A stretch of 64,000 nt of DNA from Bryopsis sp. KO-2023 (taxonomy: Eukaryota > Chlorophyta > Ulvophyceae > Bryopsidales > Bryopsidaceae). Both the position numbers and the translations under genes were made by a program. The notes under the pieces are model-generated. The model had not been told where the DNA came from. It saw only the letters and a program-made list of their open reading frames with translations, and ran no database searches. The stretch lies in NCBI GenBank assembly GCA_030272585.1, contig BSYQ01000008.1:496001-560000 (forward strand), read 5' to 3'. This document shows, in pieces, positions 35,619 through 47,965 of this stretch. How positions within the stretch are numbered: position 1 is the first letter of the stretch; every line of letters begins with the position of its first letter.

Positions 35619-36045
35619 ATTTTTTAATTTATTTTATTTCTAGATTTCATTTCATTTTTTTTTCAATTTTCATTTCTAATTCATTTAATTTAATTTTTAA
35701 TTTAATTAATTTACTTTTAAAATTCATTTTTTTTCTATACTTTTTCTCACATTTTTTCATTTTTCAAAAAATATATACATTTTTTTTTCTGTTCATATTC
35801 TTTTTTTTCTTTTCATACTCTTTTTTCTTTTTCATACTCTTTTTTCTTTTTTTTTTTTAATTCTTTTTTTCTGTTCATACTCTTTTTTTTCTTTTCATAC
35901 TCTTTTTTCTTTTTTTTTAATTCTTTTTTTTTTTCATATTCTTTTTTCTTTTTTCATATTCTTTTATTTAATTTTTTTTAATATTCTTTTTTTTTTTTTT
36001 TTTTTTTATACTGTATATACATATATATTTTTATTTTTATTTTTC
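35619..36045 (+). repeat. T-rich simple-repeat block
   Basis: Over 400 bp almost wholly of T with A, C and occasional G. It contains many imperfect copies of TTTTCATACTCTTTTTTCTT and ends in a 19-T run and ATATAC repeats near 36010-36030. On the minus strand this is a polypurine tract. It marks a non-coding boundary between the tandem array and the next candidate exons. Confidence 0.85.
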
Positions 36046-36285
36046 TTGTCTTTGTTCGCGTTTGTGCAAACGCATTGCTCCCAATGACGAAATTCAATGA
36101 TTCCGAAAATAATACAGAACCTGCCGCATCCACATCAAAATCAAAAAAAGCCATAAATTTCTCTTTCTTTATTCCAGGTAATGCATCGCACGTCAAGGCT
36201 TGAAGTAACCATTTCTCAAAGCAGCATATTAAAGAAATCATTGTTTCGATGCTCACACATGGGGCTGTTTCACAAAACCACTGAC

Positions 36286-36381
36286 CTGCGCTCTGAGCAT
36301 ATTCCTTTCTTGCAATCCAAACATTGCCGACAACATAGCCGACCCATCATACAAAGGGCCCCAAATAAATATCTTCGAATT
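36286..36381 (-). other. possible coding exon (unassigned)
   Basis: The minus strand has an acceptor (GCTCGCAG), 32 codons beginning NSKIFIWGPLYDG and ending FGLQERNMLRAQ, then a GTCAGT donor. The composition is protein-like, but no neighbouring exon joins in phase, so no gene model is offered. Confidence 0.35.
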
Positions 36382-36563
36382 CTGCGAGCCAGCTGTCCTC
36401 AGACTTTTACAACGGAAGAGAATTCCAAGCAAACGATTCCTGACCAATATTCTCCTGCCTATTTTTAGCTTTCATAGGGGTGTCTGCAACACAGCAGTGA
36501 AACAAACATCAAAAAAATACATGGAGGACGAAATCTCACCCACTGGGCCTCAAATCATTGCAG

Positions 36564-36773
36564 GAACTCTCAATTGAGATCTCTTCCACAAAGACTGCCT
36601 CGAAAAAAACATGTTTGAACAAAAAAGGTGCATTCTTCTTATCTCTCGCACCTGAGGATTCCCTGACAGACCTAATATTTCTCACTGGGGATTCCGACCT
36701 CGATATGGAGCCATCCAGCCATGACTGGTGCATGGTCAGCAGCTCTGACATTGACACCCTGCCTTCAGCTTGA
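36564..36773 (+). other. possible terminal exon (unassigned)
   Basis: After an ATCATTGCAG acceptor the + strand is open for 69 codons to TGA. It encodes a basic then strongly acidic, Ser-rich tail (DSLTDLIFLTGDSDLDMEPS, ending DIDTLPSA). The antisense frame is also open and Ser/Arg-rich. No upstream exon could be joined with confidence. Confidence 0.35.
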
Positions 36774-36984
36774 GGGAGTTCTGATGCCGATCAGTGAATT
36801 CTCCCACTCCCCATGGTTTTTCTCAGATCGCCAGTTCGGAGGGCTTTTGAGAATTCTGAAGTCACCGAATTGACAGAATTTCCATATGTGGAGGGTTTCC
36901 ATATGATCGGAAAATAGTGCCTCCAGTCTCCAGCCAAGGCCCATCACAACCTACTGCAAAGCTACATTTGGTTAAAGCAGCTTG

Positions 36985-37172
36985 GGAGGTCCGAATCCCA
37001 TTGGAAAGCAATGGGGAATGATGGACTTTGCAGCAGCCATTTTTCGCTCTGTCACAACACAACACAGGGGTCTCCCAGTTGCCAAAAATGTGATGGACAA
37101 AGTTTCACCTATCAAAGGATAGCGATAGATGCCTGGCATCCGCAGGCGGATTGCATGCTTGATGGCTTGCAT
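36985..37172 (-). other. possible small two-exon gene (unassigned)
   Basis: From ATG 37172 the minus strand reads MQAIKHAIRLRMPGIYRYPL to a GATAG|GTGAAAC donor. Splicing in phase to the acceptor TTGTGACAG gives ERKMAAAKSIIPHCFPMGFG and a TAA stop, for about 46 aa in all. It is basic and could carry a mitochondrial presequence, but is too short to identify. Confidence 0.3.
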
Positions 37173-37617
37173 GTATTAGGTACAGACACTTGTTAGAAAT
37201 CACTCAGACAATCAGTACTTTACCCACCTTCTCTTGGCAACGGTGCAATGGGTAGCAATCAAAGTCCGGCTGAGCGACACACCCAGTGGAATCCAGTTAT
37301 CATTGCTTTGGATTCATGGAATATCCTTCATGGAGAAAACTTACTGAGCGACTACAGACCAACAGAAGCTCAGCTCAGCTCAACTATGCCGGATCTTTGA
37401 GGGAACCTATCACATGGGGTTGGGATCAGGAATGTACAGATATATTTTTTGCTTGTTCAGATTCATACACACACTGGATTTATCCCTGAGAAAATCCTTC
37501 ACCCACCAATATCATTGGCACCATTAAGAATGGGAGACACTTGACTTACAAAAAGTTAGTTAAAAGTTGGAGAACACTTCTGCAACTTTCGAATTAGTCA
37601 GCATGTGTTGGTTACAA

Positions 37618-37855
37618 CAGTTTTCTAACCTTGATGTTTTTGTTTCCCCTGATACTCAACAGCTCTTTTGACTGTGTGTTTTTCTTGACGTTATCGGTTA
37701 TCGTCAGTCCTCGGAAGAATGATCTCGACAGACATGGTGCTTCAACCAAACGTCTGGATGGGACAGCGCTGGAACGTCCTGTCCCTACACATGTATTTTC
37801 AATGAGTTTTGATCGGAAGTGAAGTCTTCGTAGGACCAAAGCGAATTTTCTGTGA
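37618..37855 (-). other. possible internal exon (unassigned)
   Basis: An acceptor (TTTGCTCACAG) is followed by about 77 open codons rich in Arg, Ser and Thr, for example KFALVLRRLHFRSKLIEN, and a donor AAG|GTTAGA. No partner exon was identified and no family is recognised. Confidence 0.3.
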
Positions 37856-38022
37856 GCAAATATAAGACGCACACAACTGCACCTCGTCGCCTCCCTTCAT
37901 CCTTACGCAAGTAACTGAAAATCCCCTTTGCTTCTAACCCCTTCCCGCGAGTTTCAACCCCAGATAACTAGACAACTGATGTTTATCTTCCACCCGACCA
38001 CACATGCGCGCGTATAAACCAA

Positions 38023-38034
38023 TTTTGGCGCGAA
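38023..38034. promoter_or_regulatory. E2F-like site TTTTGGCGCGAA
   Basis: The 12-mer matches the classical E2F/DP consensus. It stands in a locally CpG-rich patch (37980-38100) of an otherwise AT-rich spacer. It could belong to a promoter of a minus-strand gene to its left. A chance match is possible. Confidence 0.35.
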
Positions 38035-38912
38035 GGCCGCCAAAGACCAATTTCAACCCGTATAGTGCCGTACAGTGCCGTATAATTTCTCATGTCTGAC
38101 CTCCACACCCTTGGGTGGTTGGGACGATGTGCTGGTTATCTCTTTTGGGAACATTTTGCGTATTGTTTCAGGATTCTTGACACAACCCATATTCATTGTG
38201 AGGTACTTGCTGCTGTTGTTGTGAGTATGAGCGTCGGTCTCTGAGCAACAGGTCTCTGGGTTTTACCTTCTGGGTTCAGAAACATATTTCAGTGAAATTA
38301 GTGATTAGTGCTGCTTGTAGAATCCATCAGTCAGCTTGAGTTTGATTCCTGTTGGTTGGGGTGGTGGTAGTTGCGGCTAATGTGTGGGAGCTTGTCTAGT
38401 AAACCTGCTTTTTGGGTGTGATTCAATCATTTGACAATTCATTTCAAGTGTAATATTGCCTCCCTACTTGCTTATTCTAACCACGAAAAAATTGTACGAA
38501 GCACCTTGACATTTTTTTGATTGACATCCGTGCCTTCCCAAACTGCACGCCGATATTACAACCCCCATATTTCTCATCAAGCAGCCCTTTTCTTCTTTTT
38601 AGCCCTTTTACAAATCGAAACCCTGTCCAGCCCGCCCCCCCTATGAATTATCAAGAGATGAATGTTTCCCTTGCACAAAAAAACCCCACTCCGCTTATGA
38701 TGAATCCAGAATCACCAGACGCTCCACCCCTTTAATGTGCTCTCTTCCCACCCCCACCCCTTTCCCCCCGATTTTTTTTTCCTCTATTTTTCAAAGAAAA
38801 AAAAAAAAACCAACCATTTCTCTTGTCACTGGAAAAAAAGAAAAGTGATTTTTAAACCATTTTTTTAGTTTGGAAAGGGGGGAAGTTAATTTTTGGAAGG
38901 AAAAGGAATCGA

Positions 38913-41305
38913 TCATTTTTTCTTTTCTGTGGTTTCTCCCTTGGCTTCCTCTTTGGATTCTTTCGCGGCTGGAGCGACTTTTTCGGGACTCGGCTTGATG
39001 TGACTCCTCTTGTTTTCCAGTCGCATTTCTTTGTTGTCTATCAAATTGTGCAATGCGATCACGCATCTAATGAGGGAGGACACATAGACCGCCAGCATCA
39101 TATCGTTGGCTTTCACTGCAATCGTAACACAACCCACTGCTTCAACCAGCAAACTCCAACACAGAGCAAACTAGGGAAAAAAAAACAACTGATTTGAAAC
39201 GCGGTCGAACGAATTCCGGAAAGGACAATGTCTTTTCAACATGCACGTGTGGAAAGGGTAAAGAGTGTAAAAATTCCTGAAAGCAGCCAGTGTCATTTGA
39301 AAAGCAAAAAAAAATATTAAAGCAGAGATGCGAACAATGTCCCAACACCACCAGGCGAAAAACTTTTTCTGTGGTTGGCGCACCTGCTAATGAATTTGCA
39401 AGCGTCACAAGATTCATATTCGGGAGAAGACTGAAAATATCCTGAAAAAAAAACAAAAACCAGCAAAAAAGCCAACTCAATTATTCAGTGCTGTTTTTTT
39501 TATATCGATCTACAACGCCCTCGAAACAAAATGCTAACATAAGACACACACTCTAAATTGCAGCCAACTCTGCCCTCAGTATATCAGAATTTTTGAAGTG
39601 GCCACATAATCCCCACACAAAAAGACTGGATATCTGCAGGGAAACTCAATTTACAGCCAGGAGCAAAATTTACACTGCGACAAGCGCTTCTCTGCACAAC
39701 ATTTCCCTTACCTGCAGTTGCTTCATGATTTCGTGATTGACTGGCATTTTCCCATTCAACACTAGATCCAAATATTGCCTAATTTCTGCCAATCTGGAGC
39801 TCAATCCTCGGACACCCTGGACTTTCGCACTCACTTCGGTGGCCAACGTACTGACCGTAGCATCCTTCACATCCCTAAAAAAAAAGTAAAAAAAAATTAA
39901 ATCAGAAATTCCACCAGGTGGTTTTATGGCTCAGTGGAGCATTGGAATGGAGCAACAAATCTGAGAGAGTATTAAAGGGGGGTCCCATAATCGTAGCCGC
40001 AGATATGTCTGTCACAGAATGGAATGCCATCCTTCGGAATGGCAGAGAAGATGCTTGATAGGTCACCTCAGCAGATGCTCCACCCCGATCTCTTCGGCCT
40101 CTGTCTGACCAACCTCAGTTGGGACATTGACGAAAACTCTCTTGCTTTTCTCAGTTCCATCCTGAAACCCCACGTCAGACAGGGTTAACTCAAGCCCACA
40201 TGGGGCGATTTGGGAGGAGCTATACACTCTGTAGCTTTTTTTCATTTTTTTTTGGGGGGGGGGATTGCCTTGAACTCGATGCACGTTTCATCATTCATGC
40301 AAGATCCACCATGCGGAAAAAACAGAAACGAAAATAGATAGCAGTGTTGATTGGGCATTCACCTCTTTGACTTCCTCCTTGGAATAATAAGCGGTGATGG
40401 GTAGCCCCAATTCCTTGGGTTGCACTTCACAAATGACTAAAACTGGGTCGTCGCAGAACCTAGTAATGAGTTCGTTGATGTCCAGATCGGCCTCTCGAAT
40501 TCTGGGCCCGGTGCTGTACCATCCGACCACTCTTTCCCGGGCATTCACTTTTTTGAACATCCGGAAAATGTTCTCCAAGTAGCTGTGGTCAAGAAACCAA
40601 ATGCTGGGGTCCTTTGCATCTTCTTCGAATGGAACTGAGAAACACCCATGACAGCAGCATCTTGCATTGAGGATAGTAAAATGGCATTATTGTTCCATAA
40701 GGCTTTTTCAGTTTGATGTATTACATTTGAGAATATCTGCATGGGGGTGCGTTTGATTGTTTCTGTGGTTAATCATGTGAAAATGCTTTTTTACCCCCCC
40801 CAAAAGAGGTTTTCCACTTTTTTTGCATTGATGTTCATGCAAATTTACAAGCAACTTTGCTGGCTGCCTCTTTGGTATGTCGAAATAAGAAGCGAATTAA
40901 GAATCCTAAGAAAATTTCAAACCAGGAAGCCACAAATGCAGAATATACTCCCCCATCAAAAGGATAAGAAAAAGGAATTGAAGTGAAACACTCACTGTAA
41001 TTTCTCATTAAAAACGATCAAGGAATTCTTATTAGGAAACCAGAGGCAGATCTAAAAGCAGTGAAGGAAGCGTGTCCACAGTTTCACGTTGCTGGGGAAG
41101 AGGATCCATACAGGATCACCAAGAAATTGGTCCGTGAGAGATGCCTACCTGCGAAACTGTTGGTTATATCCACGACTCCTTTCCGAACATCCCCCAACAG
41201 AACGCCAACCACTCGCTTGCGACTGTCCCTGGCCACTCTATTGTAATGATCGACCACGCTCAACAACACCAAAGGATGCAACACGACTCGCTCTGGAACG
41301 ACCAT
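38913..41305 (-). CDS. PSMD7: 26S proteasome lid subunit Rpn8 (PSMD7)
   Basis: Complete 315-aa model in six exons with agreeing phases: 41305-41149, 40634-40363, 40161-40067, 39874-39712, 39441-39384 and 39115-38913. It is an MPN-domain protein: [26 protein letters not shown] and NSFAVPFEED, then [20 protein letters not shown] and [20 protein letters not shown]. Next come the [11 protein letters not shown] link, a helical C-terminal part ([34 protein letters not shown]) and a Lys/Glu-rich tail. Rpn8 forms a heterodimer with the deubiquitinase Rpn11. Like its orthologues it lacks the zinc-binding JAMM residues (HPL rather than the EXnHxHP pattern), so it is structural. Human PSMD7 is 324 aa. 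The ATG at 41305 directly precedes the conserved MPN start. The EML gene lies upstream in tandem, 657 bp away. Confidence 0.96.
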
Positions 41306-41962
41306 CACACAGGGGGGAAAGGAAGAAAAAGCTTGGTTCCGTGCGAAACAGGTTTTGAATAAAGTCTGTGCTGGGAGTCGTCACCAGAAAAAACCGAGTT
41401 TGTTGAAAGGTTGGTTCCGAGAGTGGATTTGTTGAACATTAAGAATACATCATTTTGCGTCACCAGTTTTAAGGAGGTACGAACCCCTCGCGTTTGGTTG
41501 TACTCAATTCGTGAAATTTTTTGGCAGTTGTTGATCCTGGTGCCTGATTTTGATTGGTTTCTTGGGTTTTTTTGGCATGTAACTTCAGTTTGTTTGTTTG
41601 TTTGTTTGATTGATCGGTTGGTTCCTTTTTTGCCTCTTTCAATTCGAGGCTGTTGAATACACTCGTTCGCAACAGCGATACCAAGTGGTGAAACGGCCGC
41701 CAAAGAACGCTTTACAGAATGTAAGCAAAATAAACGACCATACACCCAACCACCTTCTTCCTTAAATCCCTTCCTTTTCCTCCGAGTCTTCCCAACTAAA
41801 CCCCATGACCGACTCAGTTCTGATCCCGTTTACTGTATTCCACAAGGCGTAATTTTCCCCCACCATTTGAGACACACGTGTGGAATTTTGGTTTTCCCTC
41901 CCAACGAAGATGAAAGAGACCGTTACATGGAAAATCAACACACATATCCCGCGAGCCGTGAA

Positions 41963-44900
41963 CTATTCGCCCCAACCCCCGTCTTCATCTGTTTCGCAGT
42001 CTTGCGGCTCTGGCGATTCCTCGAGTCGGTCCCTTTCCATGCCCCCCTCCTCGTTTGACCCCTTCGAAACATCGTCCGCTTGAGTTGCGCCAATATCCTG
42101 GACGTCAGTGGTGTTGTGCTGGTCTCCTTTCACCCAACCGAAGCTCTTACCTATAAACACAAAAAGAATCGTTTGCCTCTCTACTGACAATGAACAAGAT
42201 CAACTTCCGACCACAGCAATGCAACTGTCCAGAGATTCTGTGGAGAAGAAAGTGGACCTGACGCGTCTAGAGGGCCCCAGATTGGCGGCGCTTCTGGCTC
42301 AGGCTCCGCCTCTGGCTCAATCCTGGTCGACCTGAACTGAAAGATGGCGCGATCTTTTCCTCCGGTGCTGCTGACCATCGTGTCATTTGAATTGAACCTC
42401 ACGCACACTACGTGCGAGGAATGTCCGCGGTATGCTCTGTAGGGAGCGTCCTCAACCACACATGGGTAGTTGAACAGCTTCACAAGTCCATCATCCCCAC
42501 TGGTCGCAAGCAGATCACCTAGACACGACACGGCCAAAACTCCGTTGCTCTTCCCCAATTTGTGTGCTAAATGCACTCAACTTCTAGGGGGGGATCGTAT
42601 TGCGCATTGGCGCCAATATACCATTGTGCGATCGATCGCAGGAGTTAACATCCGTTCCATCTGAGTACTCCGGCCATATACCCATCACTGGGAATCCCAA
42701 CACACAAGTCCAAGTTGCCCATTCCGCATCCCTTTGGCTGTGCTTGACCTAACGACATGCACATACGTTCAACCAATCCCCAGGTTCATCTCACGTCGGC
42801 GACAGCAAAGCATCACGGTGGTCCCAACCTGTTTCCCCGTCTTTGGGTTCCAATACAGTATTTCGTAGGCTGCGCAGTTGCTCTGCAAAACGGTGGAGTC
42901 GACGTTCCAGTCGAGATGGCGGACAGTGGCGGAGTGGCCAACACAGCGAGAAACCCGGCTGTACCCATTCGCGACGTTATATAGGTCTATGAAGGTATCA
43001 TAGGAAGAGACAGCCAAGTACTGGTTGTTCGGGGAGTACTTCATATCCGCAATGCCTTGAACTACATCTTTGGCAGAAAAGATCGGACGGAGGTCTTCCT
43101 CATGAACAACCTGGTCGAAAATACGGACCAAAATCATGGCAAACAGTCAGGACTGGGATGGATGTGGGAACCCAAAGCGAAGGTTGCATGCACACAATGC
43201 CCACCTTGATCCTCCCCTTCGCCCCTCCAACGGCTATGTGATGAAAATCCTGGTCGCCGTGAACGGGTGCGCTCGAAAAGCAGACAGTCCTTAACGCAAA
43301 GCCCATGTTCGCCGAAAGAACGATGTCCTTTCTGTTGGCGTCCCAGATGGATATCCATGAGCAGTCGCAGGCCGTGGCGAATATGTTTGGTTTCAACGGG
43401 TGCCAACTGATACCGTACAAATCGCCACTGTGTCCTTGCACCAAAACCTCCTGTCGAGGTGGAAAACAGTCAATACCATCCACAGGTGCGTTGCTTGTTG
43501 ATCAACTAAAGATGAATATCTCACATGGCGCTCGTCGGTTGCCCTCCATATATCGCACCCATTCGTCCCGACAACTATTTCTCCAGTGATTGGGTGGCAA
43601 TCAATCGCACGAATACCAGGGGGTCTCTCCTGGTATGCCTGCTCCCCATGAAGCTGGATCGACCTTGCATCACAGTTCCAACGTCAGGCAGAAAAAAACT
43701 ACAGATGCGAGAATGAAGAGGTCGAAGAGATCGCCATGAACTCACCTTGACGGCGTTTTATCCTCAACGGGCGCCCCGCTTGATACGTCCCACCACAGAA
43801 GGGAGCCGTCAGCACCTCCAGTTATCAACAGGTTCGAATCATTTCCTGTCAGAGCCATACCTCGTAGACCACCAAACGTAACGCTACCATCCGCAGCAGT
43901 TATTTTTGGACCTGATCTGTGAGCTGGAATCGACTTCACAGCTCGGCCATCCTGTACAGAGCAATCAAAGTGTTGGTGCATTAATATTGTCGCGTGCATT
44001 TTACGTGGATTTCCCTCCCTTTTCCTCCAGCAAGAGAATGATTGATGGTATTATCTGACCTTGAACACATATAGATCACCCGCAGCCATCCCTGCAACAA
44101 TGACGCCCTGGTCCTCTCCCGCTTTAGGTTTCAGGAACGCAATGCTGTTGACGTTTTGCATGGGATACTTGCCGAATGTCAACTGGGAGCTCTGCCAAAG
44201 GCCATTTTCGCCAGTTGGCTGCCAGATTTTTGCATGCTTCTTCCCGTAAGTTACGAAACGCTCGCAATATCCGTGCGAAGTGAATGGGTCCCAATGAGCG
44301 CCATAAACCTGCAGCCAGTGGTGTCTTCAAGCTCGACAACCCGAATCTGAAAGCAGCTCTGTGTGCGAATCCCACCTGAGGGGGCTCGCCAGTGAACCCC
44401 TTCCCTTCCGATAATCTGATTCCTGAGCGCCAGTCGAACACATACACCGTGTGAGGGTTGTCCATGGCGACGCACACAAGCTTCTTTCCATCTGGTGAAA
44501 ACGCAAGCGCAGCTATCCCTCGATCCTCCTTGTCAAAGGCGATTCGAGCTACTTCCGCCAGGGCAATCTCGCCGCTGGGACGCGAATCCCAAATGCACAC
44601 GTAGGGACCGCCGCTTTGAGAAGTGACCTGTAACACACATCCGTCCAGCTAAACAGCGACCCAACAAAAAGCAGACTTGTTTTCAAAGCCACTGATAATT
44701 CGCTCGACACTGCTTCCGCCTTTGATATAGGCAGCTTTCTCTTGGTTACCTGCCCCGTTGCAAACAGACTCTTGGCGGGGTAGTTCACACCATTGTGTTT
44801 CACCCGCGCAGAGCAAACAGCCATGCTCTTGATATCATCATTATGGCCAAGAAAGAATCGTTGCTGTCGATCCTCAGAGGAAAGCACCACACCGATACCC

Positions 44901-47900
44901 GCTGTGTAGTATGCGATTCCACAAGTGCTGGTAAAGAACAGATTTTGGGAGGTATTGTCCAGACCTGCAACATGTGTTACTTCCAGCGTCGACCAGTATA
45001 AAAAGCATTCACAAATTTCATTGAATTCAATAGACATGCACCATTGGCCAATGACCATCACTTTTTCGTCCATGGACGAAAGAGTGATGATGTGTCAGGA
45101 TTCCCAGACAACACTATTTACTGGTTGATCTGTTGAGACTTTCCCCGCTTGTCTTTTGCCACTCCAGTTCAAAAATCAAAACCCTCTCCTAAAATGAGGG
45201 CACAATCCTTCTTGACAAATCGTATACCCTCACCTGCATATCCGTAAACGAATTCCAGTTGCAATCTTGCTGATGGTATTTCTCCTGATCGTTCTGCCAA
45301 TGCAGGGTTCCACTCAGATGGGGTTTTGACTGATGACCGGCATTGTGGATATGCAATCCTCCCAGAGAATGCAGTTTTTTCTCCGACCACGAAAGCACCC
45401 TTTCGAACTGTTCAGAGTAAACACACTGACTGTCATTGGTGGCTCGATGGCCTTGTAGGATTGCTGTAAGCAAATTCAAGCAGGAAATCAAAAAGCCATG
45501 ACGCGTGCGTTGATCCTCTTAGAAATACCATTTGTAACTTTTCTTTCTGGCAGCTAAACACTGTACACTGAACTCTGCGTCTTGTCTGTTTTTTTTGTGT
45601 TATTCTGATGGTGTTCCAATGGGTTAAATGACCTTGCAAGTCATCAGACATTTGCTTGTTGGGCTGTTTTCCCAGAACAGCTATGAGTTTTGAATGAGGC
45701 ATGCAATCTGAATGCCCATGTTTGGAGAAAAATGCTTGGGCTTCTACTGCAGAAACATGGACCCCCAATTGATCCATCATGCTTCTGAAATCACTCAAGT
45801 ACATGTTTCCGCTGCCATCATCCATATCTCTGCAGCAATCAATGGCAATAAGCTTTGTCAGTAAAATGGAAAACCAAATCATAGGGTGAAAAAAAACAAA
45901 CATTTGCACTTTCCTGCGGAGCAATTCATCACAATAGCATTTTTAAGAACGAATATGGCAGCACACCCAAACAAATTCATTTGGATGGGTTCATGGGACG
46001 TTTTCCAGCCTCAATATAATGTGTTTTAAAAAAGAAAGGTTTTTTAAATGGTTAGGTATTGTGTTTAATCCTTTATTAAGAAAAAGTCACTAAAAAATTG
46101 TAAACAAAAAGCGAACAGCAAAAACTGTGGAATCTAAATCATCAGGAATTTCTGTGGAAGATGGATGCATGGAGAAAAACCCAGTGGGTATCAGAGTGGA
46201 AGCAATAGAAATTCTGAGGGGTAAGATCAAAAATTTTACTCAGTGGAAGTGTACACACACCTGAACAATTTTTTCAGAATATCTTTTTCAGCCTCGTACA
46301 CCGTTCGCCGGCTTTTCAGCGATTCGCGGATTTCCTGCTCCAATCGATACAGATGTGCTGCAGAAATTTGATCTTCGGGTTGAATCCTGGAAACCGGCCT
46401 CCCAGCCACTTTTGGTTTTTCAGGGGAACCCTCATGATCCCTGTAAAACACATGCACATGTCAGACCCCTTTTAATTCATTTTTTTAGATTTTTTTTTCG
46501 CGAGACACTGATTGCATCCATGCGCGACGTTGATAGTGAATTCATTCACTAAACATCTTTTTACCATCCACGGTATGGTTTCCGAACCAGAAAACATGAT
46601 TTCAATTCGAATTGAATCAACGTAAATACATGCACAACAAAATCATCCCCTTGCTTTTTTTTATGGTTTTTAAGGGCTCCCACCGAGTGCCAAACTTGGA
46701 AGCTTTCATCAGTCGATCCGTGTGTTTTCGATCTGAGGGTTGAGGAGGAGCAAAACTGAAGGTCCCAGTGGAAACCCCCTGGAGCCCATGGCCTTGCACT
46801 GGCACCTCATAACCATCAGGATTGGATGCCATCAATGGTCTTGATTTCCTGTTTGTTGCTGATGCACTCTGAGGTCTCCCTGGACAACCCAACATCAGAC
46901 AAGATTTCTGAACCAAAAAAGAATACCATAATACACTGGTCACCGGAACGAGAGTCAAACTGGCACTACGATGTGCTCCCAAGAATCTGTGTTTGGCATT
47001 TTTTGGCACTCAGAACAAATCAGTATTTGATCAACCCATCTAGCAGCATTGATCTGACAGAATCAAAGCTGGGGCATGGAAATCCAAAATGCAATGGACA
47101 CTGGAACAACTGAATCAGCTGCAAGGAATCCACATCGTCAGAAATCAGCTGAAAATCAGCTGAAAAACGGTACCAAAATTGTACTGCCGCCTTGTGGAAA
47201 TTAAGCCGTATGTATATATTTATAGATAGATACTGGTTCCACAGTATTGATGGATGGATGACTGTTCATGCATGCATTGGTAACCAGATAAATGGATGCA
47301 TCCATGGATGTATGGATGGTGAAGCTATTGTTGTTGTTTTTTTCAGCTATTCGGCCCATCCAATTAAGCTATACTTGGTGAATCGCACTTGTGGCAAATG
47401 CTTGGGGTCCATAGCCTTTGATTGGTGATGTGGTAGAACCGCTTTCCCATACATTTTTGGCACCGCATGAATTCCTGCGAATGGATTGTCGTCGACCCGT
47501 ACTCGGGCGAACCTCAGAATGATATGGTCTTGGCGCAGCGTTTTCATGAGACCTAATTTCAATCACGAAAATACCCACCATGAAAAGAATCAACCATGCA
47601 CCGTCTACCTTTCATTCGGCAGTCTGAGTGAGATACTCAGTATACCCTAATGAATCCAATACGTTGAGGATACCGATTACGGACCACCTTTGCTGGTCCC
47701 TCTTCCAAAAAAGTGATGCTACCCTTGTAGTGTCTTTCTTAAGTTTCTTTCCTGGGGCCCACCTGGCTCTCTCTACATCAGGTTTATCCAAACTCCGCCC
47801 AGTTGGAGCCTTTCCCCATGTCCCACCATACAATCCCCCCCCACCGAAGCCCTTCATTCGCCCAATGACCCCACCATCCCCTTGTTTTGCTGCTCGGACG

Positions 47901-47965
47901 ACTTCAGCCAGCCTCCTTCGAGTGGTTTCCCCCATTGTTTGGCCATGACCACCCACCCCCGACAT
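41963..47965 (-). CDS. EMAP-like (EML) WD40 protein with EF-hand
   Basis: Model of 1176 aa in 16 exons: 47965-47646, 47552-47375, 46907-46639, 46440-46261, 45829-45633, 45407-45234, 44964-44750, 44627-44376, 44308-44060, 43951-43746, 43663-43525, 43450-43205, 43110-42829, 42748-42622, 42566-42258 and 42150-41963. All phases agree. EMLs bind microtubules through a HELP motif and two WD40 propellers (TAPE domain). Seen here are the HELP signature LQLEFVYGYAG, then FFLGHNDDI, LFATGQ, VYVFDWRSG, VYGAHWDPF, GGADGSLLWWD, GHSGDLYGISWHP, GHSATVRHLDWNVDS, CVLGFPVMGIWPEYSDGTD and GHSSHVVCVRF...STGGKD. Before HELP comes a disordered basic N-terminus (~250 aa), a helical segment LYRLEQEIRESLKSRR, and an EF-hand loop DMDDGSGNMYLSDF. 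The tail is acidic, ending ETDEDGGWGE. The first two exons and the last donor are the least certain. Confidence 0.88.

Noticed and set aside
47628..47948. + strand 106-codon Pro-rich frame
   Set aside because: Antisense to the first EML exon, which joins in phase with the next exon; the + frame has no splice partner.
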